From the NCBI GenBank assembly GCA_046328525.1, contig JAXLWK010000008.1, positions 248,001 to 312,000 of the forward strand: a DNA stretch of 64,000 bases, in the 5' to 3' direction. The stretch comes from JBDHWG01 sp046328525 (GTDB lineage: Bacteria; Chloroflexota; Anaerolineae; Epilineales; JAHCIE01). Shown piece after piece: positions 24,590 to 32,702 of this stretch. The translations under genes were made by a program, and so were the position numbers. Every line of letters begins with the position of its first letter. The first letter of the stretch is position 1. The notes below the pieces were generated by a model. That model saw nothing but the letters and a program-made list of their open reading frames with translations. It had not been told where the DNA came from and searched no databases.

Positions 24590-25729
24590 TCAGCCGCGCT
24601 CCGTGCGGTTGCGCCGCCGGTCCGTGTGCCGCTCCATCGCCAACTGCACCAGCCGCCGACATAGCTCGGCGTAGCTTACCCCGCTCGCCTCCCACATCCG
24701 GGCGTACATGCTCGTCGGCGTGAAGCCGGGCATGGTGTTGATCTCGCTCAGCCACAGCTCGCCCGTGCCACGGTCGAGCAGGAAGTCCACCCGACTCAGG
24801 CCACTGGCGTCAATCGCCTTGAACGCCAGGGCGGCCAGCCGCCGCACCTCGTCCGTCGTCGCCGGCGGCAGCGGCGCGGGGATGAGCAGCGCCGTCTCGT
24901 CATCAATGTACTTGGCGTCGTAGTCGTACCACTCGCGCGCCGGGATGATCTCGCCGGGGAGCGACACTTCCGGCTCGTCGTTGCCCAACACCGATACCTC
25001 GATTTCCCGCGCGTCTATCCCCTGCTCGACCACGATCTTGCGGTCGTAGCTCGCCGCGAGCGCCAGGGCGGCGCGCAGCTCATCGGTGTCGCGCGCCTTC
25101 GAGATGCCGACCGACGAGCCGCTGTTGGCGGGCTTGACGAACAGCGGGTAGCGCAGCGCCGCCTCGATGCGCCCCACCGCCGCGTCGGGCGCGGTCTCCC
25201 AGAGCGAGCGAAGGATGACCAGGTAGGGAGCGACCGGCAGGCCGACGGCGGCGAACAGCGCCTTCATCATCGCCTTGTCCATCCCCACCGACGACGCCAT
25301 CACGCCGCAGCCGACGTAGGCCACGTCGGCCATGTCCAGCAGGCCCTGCACCGTGCCGTCCTCGCCATAGGTCCCGTGCAGCACCGGGAAGATCACGTCC
25401 AGGCCGGTCAGGCGCGCCGCCCCGTTGGCGGGGCTATGGCCGCCGCGCTCCAGGCGCATCAGCTCGCCCTGCTGCGACGGGTCGGGCAGGAGGGCGACGG
25501 GGGCGGAGCCTTCCGACGTGCCGTCGCTCAACGCCTGCCACGGGTCGCCGCCGGCGATCCAGCGGCCCTCGCGGGTGATGCCGATGGGCACGACCTCGAC
25601 GTCGTCGCCCGCGAGGTTGTCCATGACGGCGCGCGCCGACGCCAGGGAGACTTCGTGCTCGGCGGAGCGCCCGCCGAACAGGACGCCCACGCGCAGGCGG
25701 CGCGGCGGCTGGTCGCCCGCGTCGGTCAT
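24590..25729 (-). CDS. ddl: D-alanine--D-alanine ligase
   Basis: 379 residues. N-terminal LRVGVLFGGRSAEHEVSLAS is the family signature; the ATP-grasp part shows FPVLHGTYGEDGTVQGLLDM, PLFVKPANSGSSVGISKA, VEQGIDAREIEVSVLGND and the metal-binding end SRVDFLLDRGTGELWLSEIN and TMPGFTPTSMYARMWEA. It joins two D-alanines for peptidoglycan precursors in the cytoplasm, so the cell has, or had, a peptidoglycan pathway. The start overlaps the stop of a small zinc-finger gene (ATGA). The 3' end abuts the repeated element at 24427-24589. Confidence 0.95.
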   Translation of the reverse strand: MTDAGDQPPRRLRVGVLFGGRSAEHEVSLASARAVMDNLAGDDVEVVPIGITREGRWIAGGDPWQALSDGTSEGSAPVALLPDPSQQGELMRLERGGHSPANGAARLTGLDVIFPVLHGTYGEDGTVQGLLDMADVAYVGCGVMASSVGMDKAMMKALFAAVGLPVAPYLVILRSLWETAPDAAVGRIEAALRYPLFVKPANSGSSVGISKARDTDELRAALALAASYDRKIVVEQGIDAREIEVSVLGNDEPEVSLPGEIIPAREWYDYDAKYIDDETALLIPAPLPPATTDEVRRLAALAFKAIDASGLSRVDFLLDRGTGELWLSEINTMPGFTPTSMYARMWEASGVSYAELCRRLVQLAMERHTDRRRNRTERG

Positions 25730-25938
25730 GAGCCTGTTCCCGGCGTCTTGTTGGCCGCCTGGCTCGCCTCAAGCTCTTGGAGTAGGCGGTAGTAGAGGGC
25801 GACGCACTCGTTGCAGATGTAGGTATCGTGGAGGCCGGGGATGAGGCGGGCCACCTGGCTCTGGCTCTTCTGGCAGAAGGAGCACTGCTTCGTCCACTTG
25901 CCTGTGCCGCGTAACCGATCCACCGCGCTTTCGGGCAT
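25726..25938 (-). CDS. Stand-alone ClpX-type C4 zinc-finger protein
   Basis: 70 residues from ATG 25938, with AAGGA 8 nt upstream; a GTG two codons earlier is also possible. The core CSFCQKSQSQVARLIPG, then YICNECVALYYRLLQE has the Cys-x2-Cys ... Cys-x2-Cys spacing of the ClpX N-terminal zinc-binding domain, which dimerises and binds substrates and adaptors. No AAA+ domain follows; the gene ends after a short Ala/Thr tail and overlaps ddl by 4 nt. It could be an adaptor or decoy for ClpX, or a nucleic-acid or metal-binding protein; the family assignment is firm, the role is inferred. Confidence 0.8.
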   Translation of the reverse strand: MPESAVDRLRGTGKWTKQCSFCQKSQSQVARLIPGLHDTYICNECVALYYRLLQELEASQAANKTPGTGS

Positions 25939-26035
25939 GATCACTATCCTTGTAATGCGTCATTGTTCTCGCCATGACAACGTATCCTGGTAGACATCCG
26001 GCTATTCTAGCCATATCCAGGAAGACGGTCAACCG

Positions 26036-26044
26036 TGCTATAAT
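26036..26044 (+). promoter_or_regulatory. Extended -10 promoter of rnz, predicting a leaderless mRNA
   Basis: TGCTATAAT at 26036-26044 with no good -35. The ATG is at 26052, 7 nt after the -10 box, so transcription should begin at or next to the start codon. No Shine-Dalgarno fits in between. Confidence 0.6.
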
Positions 26045-26051
26045 TGACGCC

Positions 26052-27002
26052 ATGTTCGAACTCGTTTTCCTCGGCACAGCCGCCTCCGCCCCCTCGGCGT
26101 GGCGCAACCTTCCATCCACCCTCGTGTTCCACGACGACCGCCGCTTCGTCGTGGACGTAGGCGAGGGCACCCAGCGTCAGCTCCTCAAGAGCGGCGTCGG
26201 TTTCAAGCGGCTCAACACCGTCCTGCTCACCCACGGCCACCTGGACCACATCCTAGGTCTCGGTGGCCTCATCTCCACCTTCGCCCGCTGGGAGGCCATT
26301 GACACCTTCGACATCTACGGGGGCCGCGCCACCCTGGAGCGCGTGCGCGACCTCATGAAGGTGGTCATTCGCGGCGGCGAGGTCAAGGTCAAGATCAACC
26401 TGATCGAGCTTGAGCCGGGCGTCATCCTCCAGGGCAAGGGGTTCAGCGTCAGCGCCTTTCCCGTCAATCACCGTGGTGGGTCGTCCTTCGGCTTCGCGTT
26501 CGACGAGCCGCCCCGCCGCCCCTTCCTGGCCGACGAGGCCACGCGCCTGGGCGTCCCGGCCGGCCCGGAGCGGCGCGACCTGGTCGCCGGCCGCCCCATC
26601 ACCCTCAGCAGCGGCGTCACCGTCCTGCCGGAGCAGGTGCTCGGCCCGGAGATTCCCGGCGTTCGCGTCGTCTACATCGGCGACGTGACCCGCCCGGAGG
26701 GGCTGGTCGAGGCGGCCGCCGGCGCGGACGCCCTGGTCATCGAGGCGACGTTTGGGGCGGCGGACGTCGAGCTGGCGCGCAGCTTCGGCCACATCACCGC
26801 CACCGAGTCGGCGGAGATCGCCCGCGCCGCCGGGGTGCGGCGGCTCTACCTGACCCATATCTCCCGCCGCTACAACGGGCGCGAGCTGGAGGCCGAGGCG
26901 CGGGCCATCTTCCCGCCCACGCTGGTCGTCGAAGACCTGGACCACTACCGCGTCACCCGCGACGACCCGTGCCAGCGGGTGCGCGCCACCGACGGGCTAT
27001 AA
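26052..27002 (+). CDS. rnz: Ribonuclease Z (tRNA 3' endonuclease)
   Basis: 316 residues from ATG 26052. The metallo-beta-lactamase motif THGHLDHILGLGGLI is present with FRVVDVGEGTQRQL-like entry (seen as FVVDVGEGTQRQLLKSGVGF), the later ligands in FPVNHRGGSSFGFAF, VVYIGDVTRPEG, EATFGAADVELARSFGHITA and the final LTHISRRYNG. This is the order of RNase Z/ElaC, which trims pre-tRNA 3' ends. In-frame codons upstream of the ATG are not family-like. The promoter places the transcript start at the ATG (leaderless). The CNNM gene follows after 7 nt and is likely co-transcribed. Confidence 0.92.
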   Translation: MFELVFLGTAASAPSAWRNLPSTLVFHDDRRFVVDVGEGTQRQLLKSGVGFKRLNTVLLTHGHLDHILGLGGLISTFARWEAIDTFDIYGGRATLERVRDLMKVVIRGGEVKVKINLIELEPGVILQGKGFSVSAFPVNHRGGSSFGFAFDEPPRRPFLADEATRLGVPAGPERRDLVAGRPITLSSGVTVLPEQVLGPEIPGVRVVYIGDVTRPEGLVEAAAGADALVIEATFGAADVELARSFGHITATESAEIARAAGVRRLYLTHISRRYNGRELEAEARAIFPPTLVVEDLDHYRVTRDDPCQRVRATDGL

Positions 27003-27009
27003 CCCCACA

Positions 27010-28314
27010 ATGGCTATCGCAATCGAGATCGGCATCGTGCTTCTGCTGGTGCTGCTCAACGGCTTCTTCGCCATGGCCGAGCTGGCCGTCGTCTCGTCGC
27101 GCCGCGCGCGCCTCCAACAGCGGGCCGACAAGGGCGACGCGGGCGCGGCCGCGGCGCTGCGCCTGGCCGCGAACCCCGACCGCTTCCTGTCCACGGTCCA
27201 GATCGGCATCACCCTCATCGGCATCCTCGCCGGCGCGTTCGGCGGCGCGACGCTGTCCGCCTCCCTCGCATACCTCCTCGAACCGTACCTGGGCGCGTCC
27301 AGCCTGGCCGTCGCCACCCTCATCGTCGTCCTGTTCATCACCTACCTGTCCCTGGTCATCGGCGAGCTGGTGCCGAAGCGCGTGGCGCTCCAGGACCCGG
27401 AGGGCATCGCCAGCCGCGTGGCGCGGCCGATGACGACCCTCAGCCACGTGGCCCGGCCAGCCGTCGCCCTGCTCACACCGTCCAGCAACCTTCTGCTGCG
27501 GCTGCTCGGCATCTCCCCCTCGACCGCCCCGGCCGTGACCGAGGAGGAGATCCGCCAGTTGATCGTCGAGGGGACGCAGGCGGGCGTGTTCGAGGCGGCG
27601 GAGCAGCACATGATGGAGCGCGTCATCCGCCTCGGCGACCAGCGCGTTGACGACCTGATGACGCCGCGCACCGAGGTGGTGTGGCTCGACGTGACGGACA
27701 CGGCGGACGAGCATTGGCAGACGATCTGCGAAAACCACCACTCGCAGTACCCGGTCGTCGAAGGCTCGCCAGATCGCGTGCTCGGCATCGCGGCGACGAA
27801 GGACCTGTGGCCGACGGCGATGGGCGAGCCGATCAACGTGCGGGCCGCGACGCGGCCGGCGCTGTTCGTCCCGAAGACGCTGCTGGCGCTGACCCTGCTG
27901 GACACGTTCCGCGAGAGCGGCGAGCGCGTCGCCGTGGTTACTGACGAGTACGGCGGAACCCAGGGGCTTATCAGCATCACCGATGTGTTGCGCGCCATCG
28001 TGGGCGAGGTGGCGGCGGAGGCGGAGGACGAGCCGGGCGTGATTCGGCGCGACGACGGGTCGTGGCTCGTGGACGGCGGCATCGGCGTCGAGGAGATGAG
28101 CGAGGTTGTCGGGGTCGGCCTGCCGCCGGCCAGCGACCGCGCCGACTACCAGACGGTCGGCGGGTTCGTCATGGCGCAGCTCGGCCGCGTGCCGCGCGCC
28201 GGCGAGTCGTTCACGTGGCAGGGGTACAGCTTCGAGGTGATGGACATGGACGGGCGGCGGGTGGACAAGGTGCTGGTGATGCGCCGCGACGACGCTAAAG
28301 ACACAACGGCCTGA
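27010..28314 (+). CDS. CNNM/CorC family membrane protein with CBS pair (HlyC/TlyC-like)
   Basis: 434 residues. A DUF21/CNNM membrane domain (residues about 1-180) begins with AIEIGIVLLLVLLNGFFAMA, then ELAVVSSRRARLQQ and STVQIGITLIGILAGAFGGA; two CBS motifs follow (VDDLMTPRTEVVWLDV; GIAATKDLW and EYGGTQGLISITDVLRAIVG) and a C-terminal transporter-associated CorC_HlyC domain (TVGGFVMAQLGRVPRAGESF). Members are linked to Mg2+ efflux or cobalt/magnesium homeostasis; the older haemolysin name is misleading. The last five residues KDTTA and the stop are encoded inside the left arm of the terminator-like hairpin at 28301-28347. Confidence 0.92.
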   Translation: MAIAIEIGIVLLLVLLNGFFAMAELAVVSSRRARLQQRADKGDAGAAAALRLAANPDRFLSTVQIGITLIGILAGAFGGATLSASLAYLLEPYLGASSLAVATLIVVLFITYLSLVIGELVPKRVALQDPEGIASRVARPMTTLSHVARPAVALLTPSSNLLLRLLGISPSTAPAVTEEEIRQLIVEGTQAGVFEAAEQHMMERVIRLGDQRVDDLMTPRTEVVWLDVTDTADEHWQTICENHHSQYPVVEGSPDRVLGIAATKDLWPTAMGEPINVRAATRPALFVPKTLLALTLLDTFRESGERVAVVTDEYGGTQGLISITDVLRAIVGEVAAEAEDEPGVIRRDDGSWLVDGGIGVEEMSEVVGVGLPPASDRADYQTVGGFVMAQLGRVPRAGESFTWQGYSFEVMDMDGRRVDKVLVMRRDDAKDTTA

Positions 28315-28450
28315 TTGCGTTGAGAGTACGCAGCCAGGCCGTTGTGTCTGAGAGTTTTTCTGAGAGGTCGGTGGAGGTTAGTCACCGTTACAGTGTAGTC
28401 TAGCGGTCGAAGGTTAAGCCCACATTAGGCGATGCTAAAGCGAAGATGAG
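28299..28450. repeat. Two-copy 3' element, copy B
   Basis: A perfect 13-bp stem ACACAACGGCCTG (28301-28313) / complement (28335-28347) and a T-run (28355-28359) are followed by the 31-nt block at 28360-28390 that is identical to 24496-24526. Then come TAGTCTAG, TTAAGC, TTAGGCGATG and GATGAGTCTT. The left arm contains the CNNM stop codon and the right end codes for the last residues (DSSSL) of the convergent GNAT. Confidence 0.78.
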
Positions 28451-29280
28451 TCTTTGTCCGCGATGGAGAACCTGTAGACTTCGTAGGCGCGGGTCTCGTC
28501 AAAGCCGACCTTCTCGGCGACGCGCTGCGAGGGGTAGTTCTCCTCCAGGCAGTGCCAGTGCACCGCCAGCCCCCGCGCCAGGCACGTCTCGACACACGCC
28601 GCCGCCGTGCGCACCGCCAGGTTGCGCCCGCGATAGTCCGGCGCTGTCGCCAACCCCAACTCGTAGTTGCGCCCGCTGACGAAGACCGACAAGCACCAGC
28701 TCGCAATCGTCGTCTCGCCGTAGACGATGCAGTAGCCAATCCCCGTCTTCTTGAACGCCGCCACCGACGGCCAGAACGACAGCACCCAGCCGCGCACCTG
28801 GTCAGCGTTGATAAGGTCGCCGCCATCCAGCAGGGCGGCGGTGATGGGGCGCATCTCGCTATCGGGCGGCATGCCGATGCGCCAGTTCCAGGTGAGGTGG
28901 TCCAGGGTGTAGTAGCGGCGGGCCGCTTTCGCCGGCTGCCAGCCGGCGAGGATCGTCGCCTCGATGACCGGCTCCCACGCCCCTTGATCGTAGTGCAGCG
29001 AGAGGAACGGGATGCCGCGGCGGCGGGCGTCGGGCGCGATGTCGTCGCAGATGAGGGCGGCCAGGGCCTGGTTCACGTCGGCCTGGCCGGGGTCGCCGGC
29101 GACGAGCATGGCGTCCTGCATGTCCCAGATGAACGCCGTCGTCGGGCGCTCGGCGTCGTCGGCGAACACCCAGCCCGGCGTGTTGCCGTCAATGACGGAG
29201 TCGACGACGATGTTGTAGCGCAGCGCCTCGAACACGGAGCGCACGACGGGATACTGGTCAGGCGTGAGCTTGTGCAGCAT
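28435..29280 (-). CDS. GNAT acetyltransferase (ZmaR-like type)
   Basis: 281 residues. The layout matches the GNAT_acetyltran branch that includes the zwittermicin A self-resistance protein ZmaR: an N-terminal alpha/beta half (WVFADDAERPTTAFIWDMQD, AMLVAGD) and a C-terminal GNAT core with IGYCIVYGETTIASWCLSVF, ELGLATAPDYRGRNLAVRTA (acetyl-CoA loop) and HWHCLEENYPSQRVAEKVGF. Acceptor unknown. It follows the SDR gene after 9 nt, so it is the third gene of a minus-strand operon with a hydrolase and an SDR. The last residues DSSSL fall in a repeated 3' element. Confidence 0.82.
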   Translation of the reverse strand: MLHKLTPDQYPVVRSVFEALRYNIVVDSVIDGNTPGWVFADDAERPTTAFIWDMQDAMLVAGDPGQADVNQALAALICDDIAPDARRRGIPFLSLHYDQGAWEPVIEATILAGWQPAKAARRYYTLDHLTWNWRIGMPPDSEMRPITAALLDGGDLINADQVRGWVLSFWPSVAAFKKTGIGYCIVYGETTIASWCLSVFVSGRNYELGLATAPDYRGRNLAVRTAAACVETCLARGLAVHWHCLEENYPSQRVAEKVGFDETRAYEVYRFSIADKDSSSL

Positions 29281-29289
29281 AGTGGTCTT

Positions 29290-30135
29290 TCACGGCGTAA
29301 AGGCGGGCGCTTTGCCGTCGCGGACGCCCTGGAGGCGATCCTCGATGCGGCGGCGCATGTCGTCATCGTCGGGCACAACGACGTAGAAGCGCTCCTCGTG
29401 GATTGCCTCGAACACCGTGTCGGCGACCTCGTCCGGTGGGACACCCTCGGCGATGGCCTTGAGCATGAAGAAGTACATCTGGATTTCCTCTGGCGTCGGC
29501 GCGACCGGTGGGTTTGCCAGCTCGGGCGGGCGGTTGCGCTCCGACTCCATAATCCGAGTTTGCACCCAGTATGGGCAGAGGACAGAGACCTTGACCGGCG
29601 CGTTGCGAGAGGCAAGGGCGAAATACATATGCTCCGACAAAGCGACGACGGCGTGCTTCGTGACCTGGTACGGGGCGGCGGGGTGATAGGCGAGCAAGCC
29701 GGCCATGGAGGCGGTGTTGACGATGTGGGCCGGCTCGTTCTGTTCGAGCATAATGGGCGTGAATACCTTGACGCCGTTGATCGGTCCCCACAGGTTGACG
29801 CCGAGCACCCACTCCCAGTCGTTCCACGACGTTTCCCATGCCGCCCGCCCGGCGCCGACGCCGGCGTTATTGAACAGCAGGTGCACCTTGCCGAAGGCGG
29901 CCAGCGTCTTATCGGCGAGCGCCTGCACGTCCTCGCGCTTCGACACGTCGGCGCGCACGCTGATCGCCTCCGCCCTGCCGTCTTTCAGCGCCGCCTCCAA
30001 CTGCGCCAGCCCGGCCGCGTCCACGTCGGCCAGGACGACGCGCATCCCTTCCTGGGCGCACCGCTGCGCGACCGCCTGTCCGATGCCACTGGCCGCGCCG
30101 GTGACGACGGCAACCTTGCCCCGGAATTCGTTCAT
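29290..30135 (-). CDS. Short-chain dehydrogenase/reductase (classical SDR)
   Basis: 281 residues from ATG 30135 with GGAG upstream. Cofactor motif VVTGAASGIGQAVAQ, acidic ADVDAAG after the second strand (favours NAD(H)), LLFNNAGVGAG, the catalytic serine in IVNTASMAGLLA and the YQVTKHAV (YxxxK) pair. It oxidises or reduces an alcohol/ketone; the C-terminal extension with FEAIHEERFYVVVPDDDDMR is typical of a large bacterial subgroup. The start overlaps the stop of the upstream hydrolase (ATGA). The hydrolase-SDR-GNAT order suggests a small detoxification or catabolic unit. Confidence 0.92.
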   Translation of the reverse strand: MNEFRGKVAVVTGAASGIGQAVAQRCAQEGMRVVLADVDAAGLAQLEAALKDGRAEAISVRADVSKREDVQALADKTLAAFGKVHLLFNNAGVGAGRAAWETSWNDWEWVLGVNLWGPINGVKVFTPIMLEQNEPAHIVNTASMAGLLAYHPAAPYQVTKHAVVALSEHMYFALASRNAPVKVSVLCPYWVQTRIMESERNRPPELANPPVAPTPEEIQMYFFMLKAIAEGVPPDEVADTVFEAIHEERFYVVVPDDDDMRRRIEDRLQGVRDGKAPAFTP

Positions 30136-30971
30136 GTTTTGTCTCCGAAAGATTGGGTTTCGATGTTGCGGAAGAAGTTTAGCACAATCTGGTTGAACTC
30201 GTCAGGCCGCTCCATGTTCGGCAGGTGCGCCGTGTCCGGCATCAAGACGACCTGCGCGCCGGCGATGTGCTCACCCATGTATTTCGCGGCGGCCTGGATG
30301 TAGGGCACGTCGCGGTCGCCGTAGACGACCAGGAGCGGCAGGCGCAGCTCGCTCAGCCGCTCGGCCGCCGTCGGCTGCATCGGCCTGTGCTGGCCCTGGG
30401 CGTGGCTGCTCAGGACGAGGGCGTTGCGATTCATGTCGGCCATCTTCGCCCGCGCTGCCTGATTCACCTCACCCGGCGCGCGGCCTTCGCCGTCGAACCA
30501 GACCTGGGTCTCCAGCTCCAAGAATTTCTCCCACTCCCCGTTCTTCTCCGCCGCCTCGATCTCGGCGAACTTCGGCGGCATGGGTACGTCGAGGTCGAGG
30601 CCGGCGGGGCCTGAGCCGACCATGACCAGCGCCGCCGTCATGTCGGGATGCTCCAGGGCGAAGTCCATGCACGTCCCGCCGCCCATCGAGCAGCCGATGA
30701 GGGTGGCGCGCTCGACGCCGAGGAAGCGCAGGAGGGCGTACAGGTCGTCACGGTTGGCGTACTCGGCCGCAACCGGCTCGGTGTCGCCGAAGCCGCGCAT
30801 GTCGAAGCGAATGGCGCGGTAGCGCTCCGCGAACACCGGAAACTGGTCGTCCCACATGCGCCGGTCGGCGACGCCCGCGTGGACGAACACCACGGGCATC
30901 CCCTCGCCGGCGACCTCGTAGTACATCTGCGCGCCGTTGACAGTTGCATATCCGCTTGTGATTTCCGGCAT
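30132..30971 (-). CDS. Alpha/beta-hydrolase
   Basis: 279 residues from ATG 30971, with AAAGGAGG upstream. Motifs: VVFVHAGVADRRMWDDQ (oxyanion region), FDMRGFGDTEP, nucleophile elbow IGCSMGGGTCMDFA, the acid in VYGDRDVPY and the histidine in DTAHLPNMERPDEF. The GCSMGG elbow and the DTAHLPxxE end resemble 3-oxoadipate enol-lactonase-like and related ring-cleavage hydrolases, but no aromatic-degradation genes are nearby. Operon leader. The divergent CHAT genes start 283 bp away. Confidence 0.88.
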   Translation of the reverse strand: MPEITSGYATVNGAQMYYEVAGEGMPVVFVHAGVADRRMWDDQFPVFAERYRAIRFDMRGFGDTEPVAAEYANRDDLYALLRFLGVERATLIGCSMGGGTCMDFALEHPDMTAALVMVGSGPAGLDLDVPMPPKFAEIEAAEKNGEWEKFLELETQVWFDGEGRAPGEVNQAARAKMADMNRNALVLSSHAQGQHRPMQPTAAERLSELRLPLLVVYGDRDVPYIQAAAKYMGEHIAGAQVVLMPDTAHLPNMERPDEFNQIVLNFFRNIETQSFGDKT

Positions 30972-31175
30972 GATAACCTCCTTTGTGGGTGAAACCTACG
31001 ACTCTAGTTTAGACGGCTGACAGGGACGGGCGGCTTGTAACGTGCACAAACCGCCCGATGGTAGCAGCTTGAGGGTGTGAACAGCTCAACGTCTACCCCC
31101 GCACAGCTTAACAGACTCGTTGCGTTTTGGCAAACCGTCTTCGTCCGCTCGTCTGCATCGGCCCGCCAGTCTGCG

Positions 31176-31203
31176 TTGACAGCGTGGGCCTCGTCAGTAT
31201 AAT
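31176..31203 (+). promoter_or_regulatory. Full-consensus sigma-70 promoter of the CHAT gene pair
   Basis: TTGACA (31176-31181), 16-bp spacer, TATAAT (31198-31203): both hexamers are perfect. The predicted start near 31210 gives a leader of about 44 nt before the ATG at 31254. Between 30972 and 31175 I see only a possible hairpin (GGCGG...CCGCC near 31031-31055). Confidence 0.8.
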
Positions 31204-31253
31204 GAGGCGTGGCGCAACAGCCTCTTGCATCACATGGCAGCACGGAGGAGACT

Positions 31254-32687
31254 ATGGCGGCGCAGTGGGACCCCATCAGCCTGCGGCAAGCGATGTCGGA
31301 CCGCATGAGCCTCGACGAAATCGAGTCGCTCTGCTTCGACCTGGGCATAGATGCCGATAACCTTGGTGGCGATAACAAGTCGGCGAAGATACGCGAGCTG
31401 ATCCAGTACATGCAGCGCCGAGGCCGCCTCGACGACCTGACGGCGCAGCTCGCCAAGGTGCGCCCCGACATCACGCCGCCGGGCGCGGCCTCCACCCGGA
31501 ATGCTACCCCCGCGCCGGAGCAGGCGGCGCCAGGCAGTCCCCAACCGGGAGACTCGCCAACTGTTTCGCCGACAACACTCAAGCCCACGTGGTCCTACGT
31601 TGACTTCGACGTGGCTATTGCGTCGGCCAGTAGCGGCTACACCGTGAACGTCCTCACGTCGCCGGCCGGCCAGGCCAGCGCCACGACTCAATTCGCGCTC
31701 GACGCCGGCCCCATCGCCGACGGCGTCGCGGCGCTGAAGCGAGCTCAGTTCGACACTACCCTGGCGAAGAGCCTGGGCGGAACGCTTCTCGCGGCGCTCC
31801 TGCAAGGCGGCGTTGCCGACGCCTACTTTGCCACGCTCGGCCGCGCCGAGAGCCAGCAAAGGGGCATCCGCCTGCGCCTGAGGGTCAACGCGCCCGAGCT
31901 GAAGGCGCTGCCCTGGGAGTATCTGTACGACGCGAAGCGGGACAACTTCCTGGCCGTCCGCCGCGATGTCGTTATCTCGCGCTACCTGGAGGTCTTCCAG
32001 GGCTTGGACCCGGTGTCTCCGCCCGGAGCGTTGCGCATCCTCGTCCTTCTCTCCGGCCCCACTGGTCCGGCTATACTGGACCTGGCGGGCGAACAGAAGC
32101 GGATTGAGGACGCGCTTGCGCCGCTGGTCAACAATGGGCGCGTCGTGGTCGAGTTCGAGACCAACCCGACGGCATCCAACATTCGCGCGCGGCTGCGACG
32201 CAACGTTTACCATGTCATCCACTACAGCGGCCACGCTTACTACGCCACAGAGAGCAAGCTCGTGCTGAACCAATCGGTGACGAAGGATACGGGCTATGTC
32301 GTGCTGCCCCACGACGACGGCAGTGCGCGCTTGATGGACGAGGAGTCGTTCGCCCAGTTTTTTCTTTACCCAAGCATTCGCCTCGTCACCCTGAACGCCT
32401 GCCAGGGCGCGCAAAGCTCGCTGACCGAGTACCTGTCCGGGCTTGGCGACAAGCTGGTGCAGACGGCTGGAATACCAGCCGTCATCGCGATGCAGTTCCC
32501 TATCGCCGACATGGCGGCCAAGGAGTTTGCCAGGGAGTTCTACGCCTCGCTGGCGGACGGCCTGCCCATCGACGCGGCGGTCGCCCAGGCGCGCCTGGCG
32601 CTCTTCCAGGACCGCGGCGCTAGCGACCGGGCGTGGGGTACACCGGTGTTGTTCATGCGCTCTGAGACCGGCCGTCTCTTCAACTAG
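31254..32687 (+). CDS. Adaptor-CHAT protein 1 (EAD-like death-fold domain + caspase-like protease)
   Basis: 477 residues from ATG 31254 (GGAGGAG upstream). Residues about 8-70 form an all-helical domain (LRQAMSDRMSLDEIESLCFD, LGGDNKSAKIRELIQYMQRR, GRLDDLTAQLAKVRP) of the effector-associated-domain type, closest in my memory to EAD7. A Pro/Thr linker (72-110) leads to a CHAT protease with ALPWEYLYDAKRDNFLAVRR, the histidine in HYSGHAYY (H327) and the cysteine in LNACQGAQSS (C383). CHAT proteases cleave partner proteins in bacterial conflict and death systems; EADs recruit effectors to sensors by like-with-like binding. An in-frame GTG at 31209 is less likely. Domain calls are by eye. Confidence 0.85.
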   Translation: MAAQWDPISLRQAMSDRMSLDEIESLCFDLGIDADNLGGDNKSAKIRELIQYMQRRGRLDDLTAQLAKVRPDITPPGAASTRNATPAPEQAAPGSPQPGDSPTVSPTTLKPTWSYVDFDVAIASASSGYTVNVLTSPAGQASATTQFALDAGPIADGVAALKRAQFDTTLAKSLGGTLLAALLQGGVADAYFATLGRAESQQRGIRLRLRVNAPELKALPWEYLYDAKRDNFLAVRRDVVISRYLEVFQGLDPVSPPGALRILVLLSGPTGPAILDLAGEQKRIEDALAPLVNNGRVVVEFETNPTASNIRARLRRNVYHVIHYSGHAYYATESKLVLNQSVTKDTGYVVLPHDDGSARLMDEESFAQFFLYPSIRLVTLNACQGAQSSLTEYLSGLGDKLVQTAGIPAVIAMQFPIADMAAKEFAREFYASLADGLPIDAAVAQARLALFQDRGASDRAWGTPVLFMRSETGRLFN

Positions 32688-32702
32688 CGAAGGGAGGACC
32701 AG

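Noticed and set aside
20781..24755. A 1324-codon open frame on the minus strand across three oxidoreductase genes
   Set aside because: Composition (His/Arg/Ala/Asp) is that of an antisense frame; the + strand holds three complete Gfo/Idh/MocA genes with motifs and ribosome sites.
27010..28314. Annotation of the CNNM protein as a haemolysin
   Set aside because: The historical name does not reflect function; DUF21-CBS-CorC proteins are ion-homeostasis proteins.
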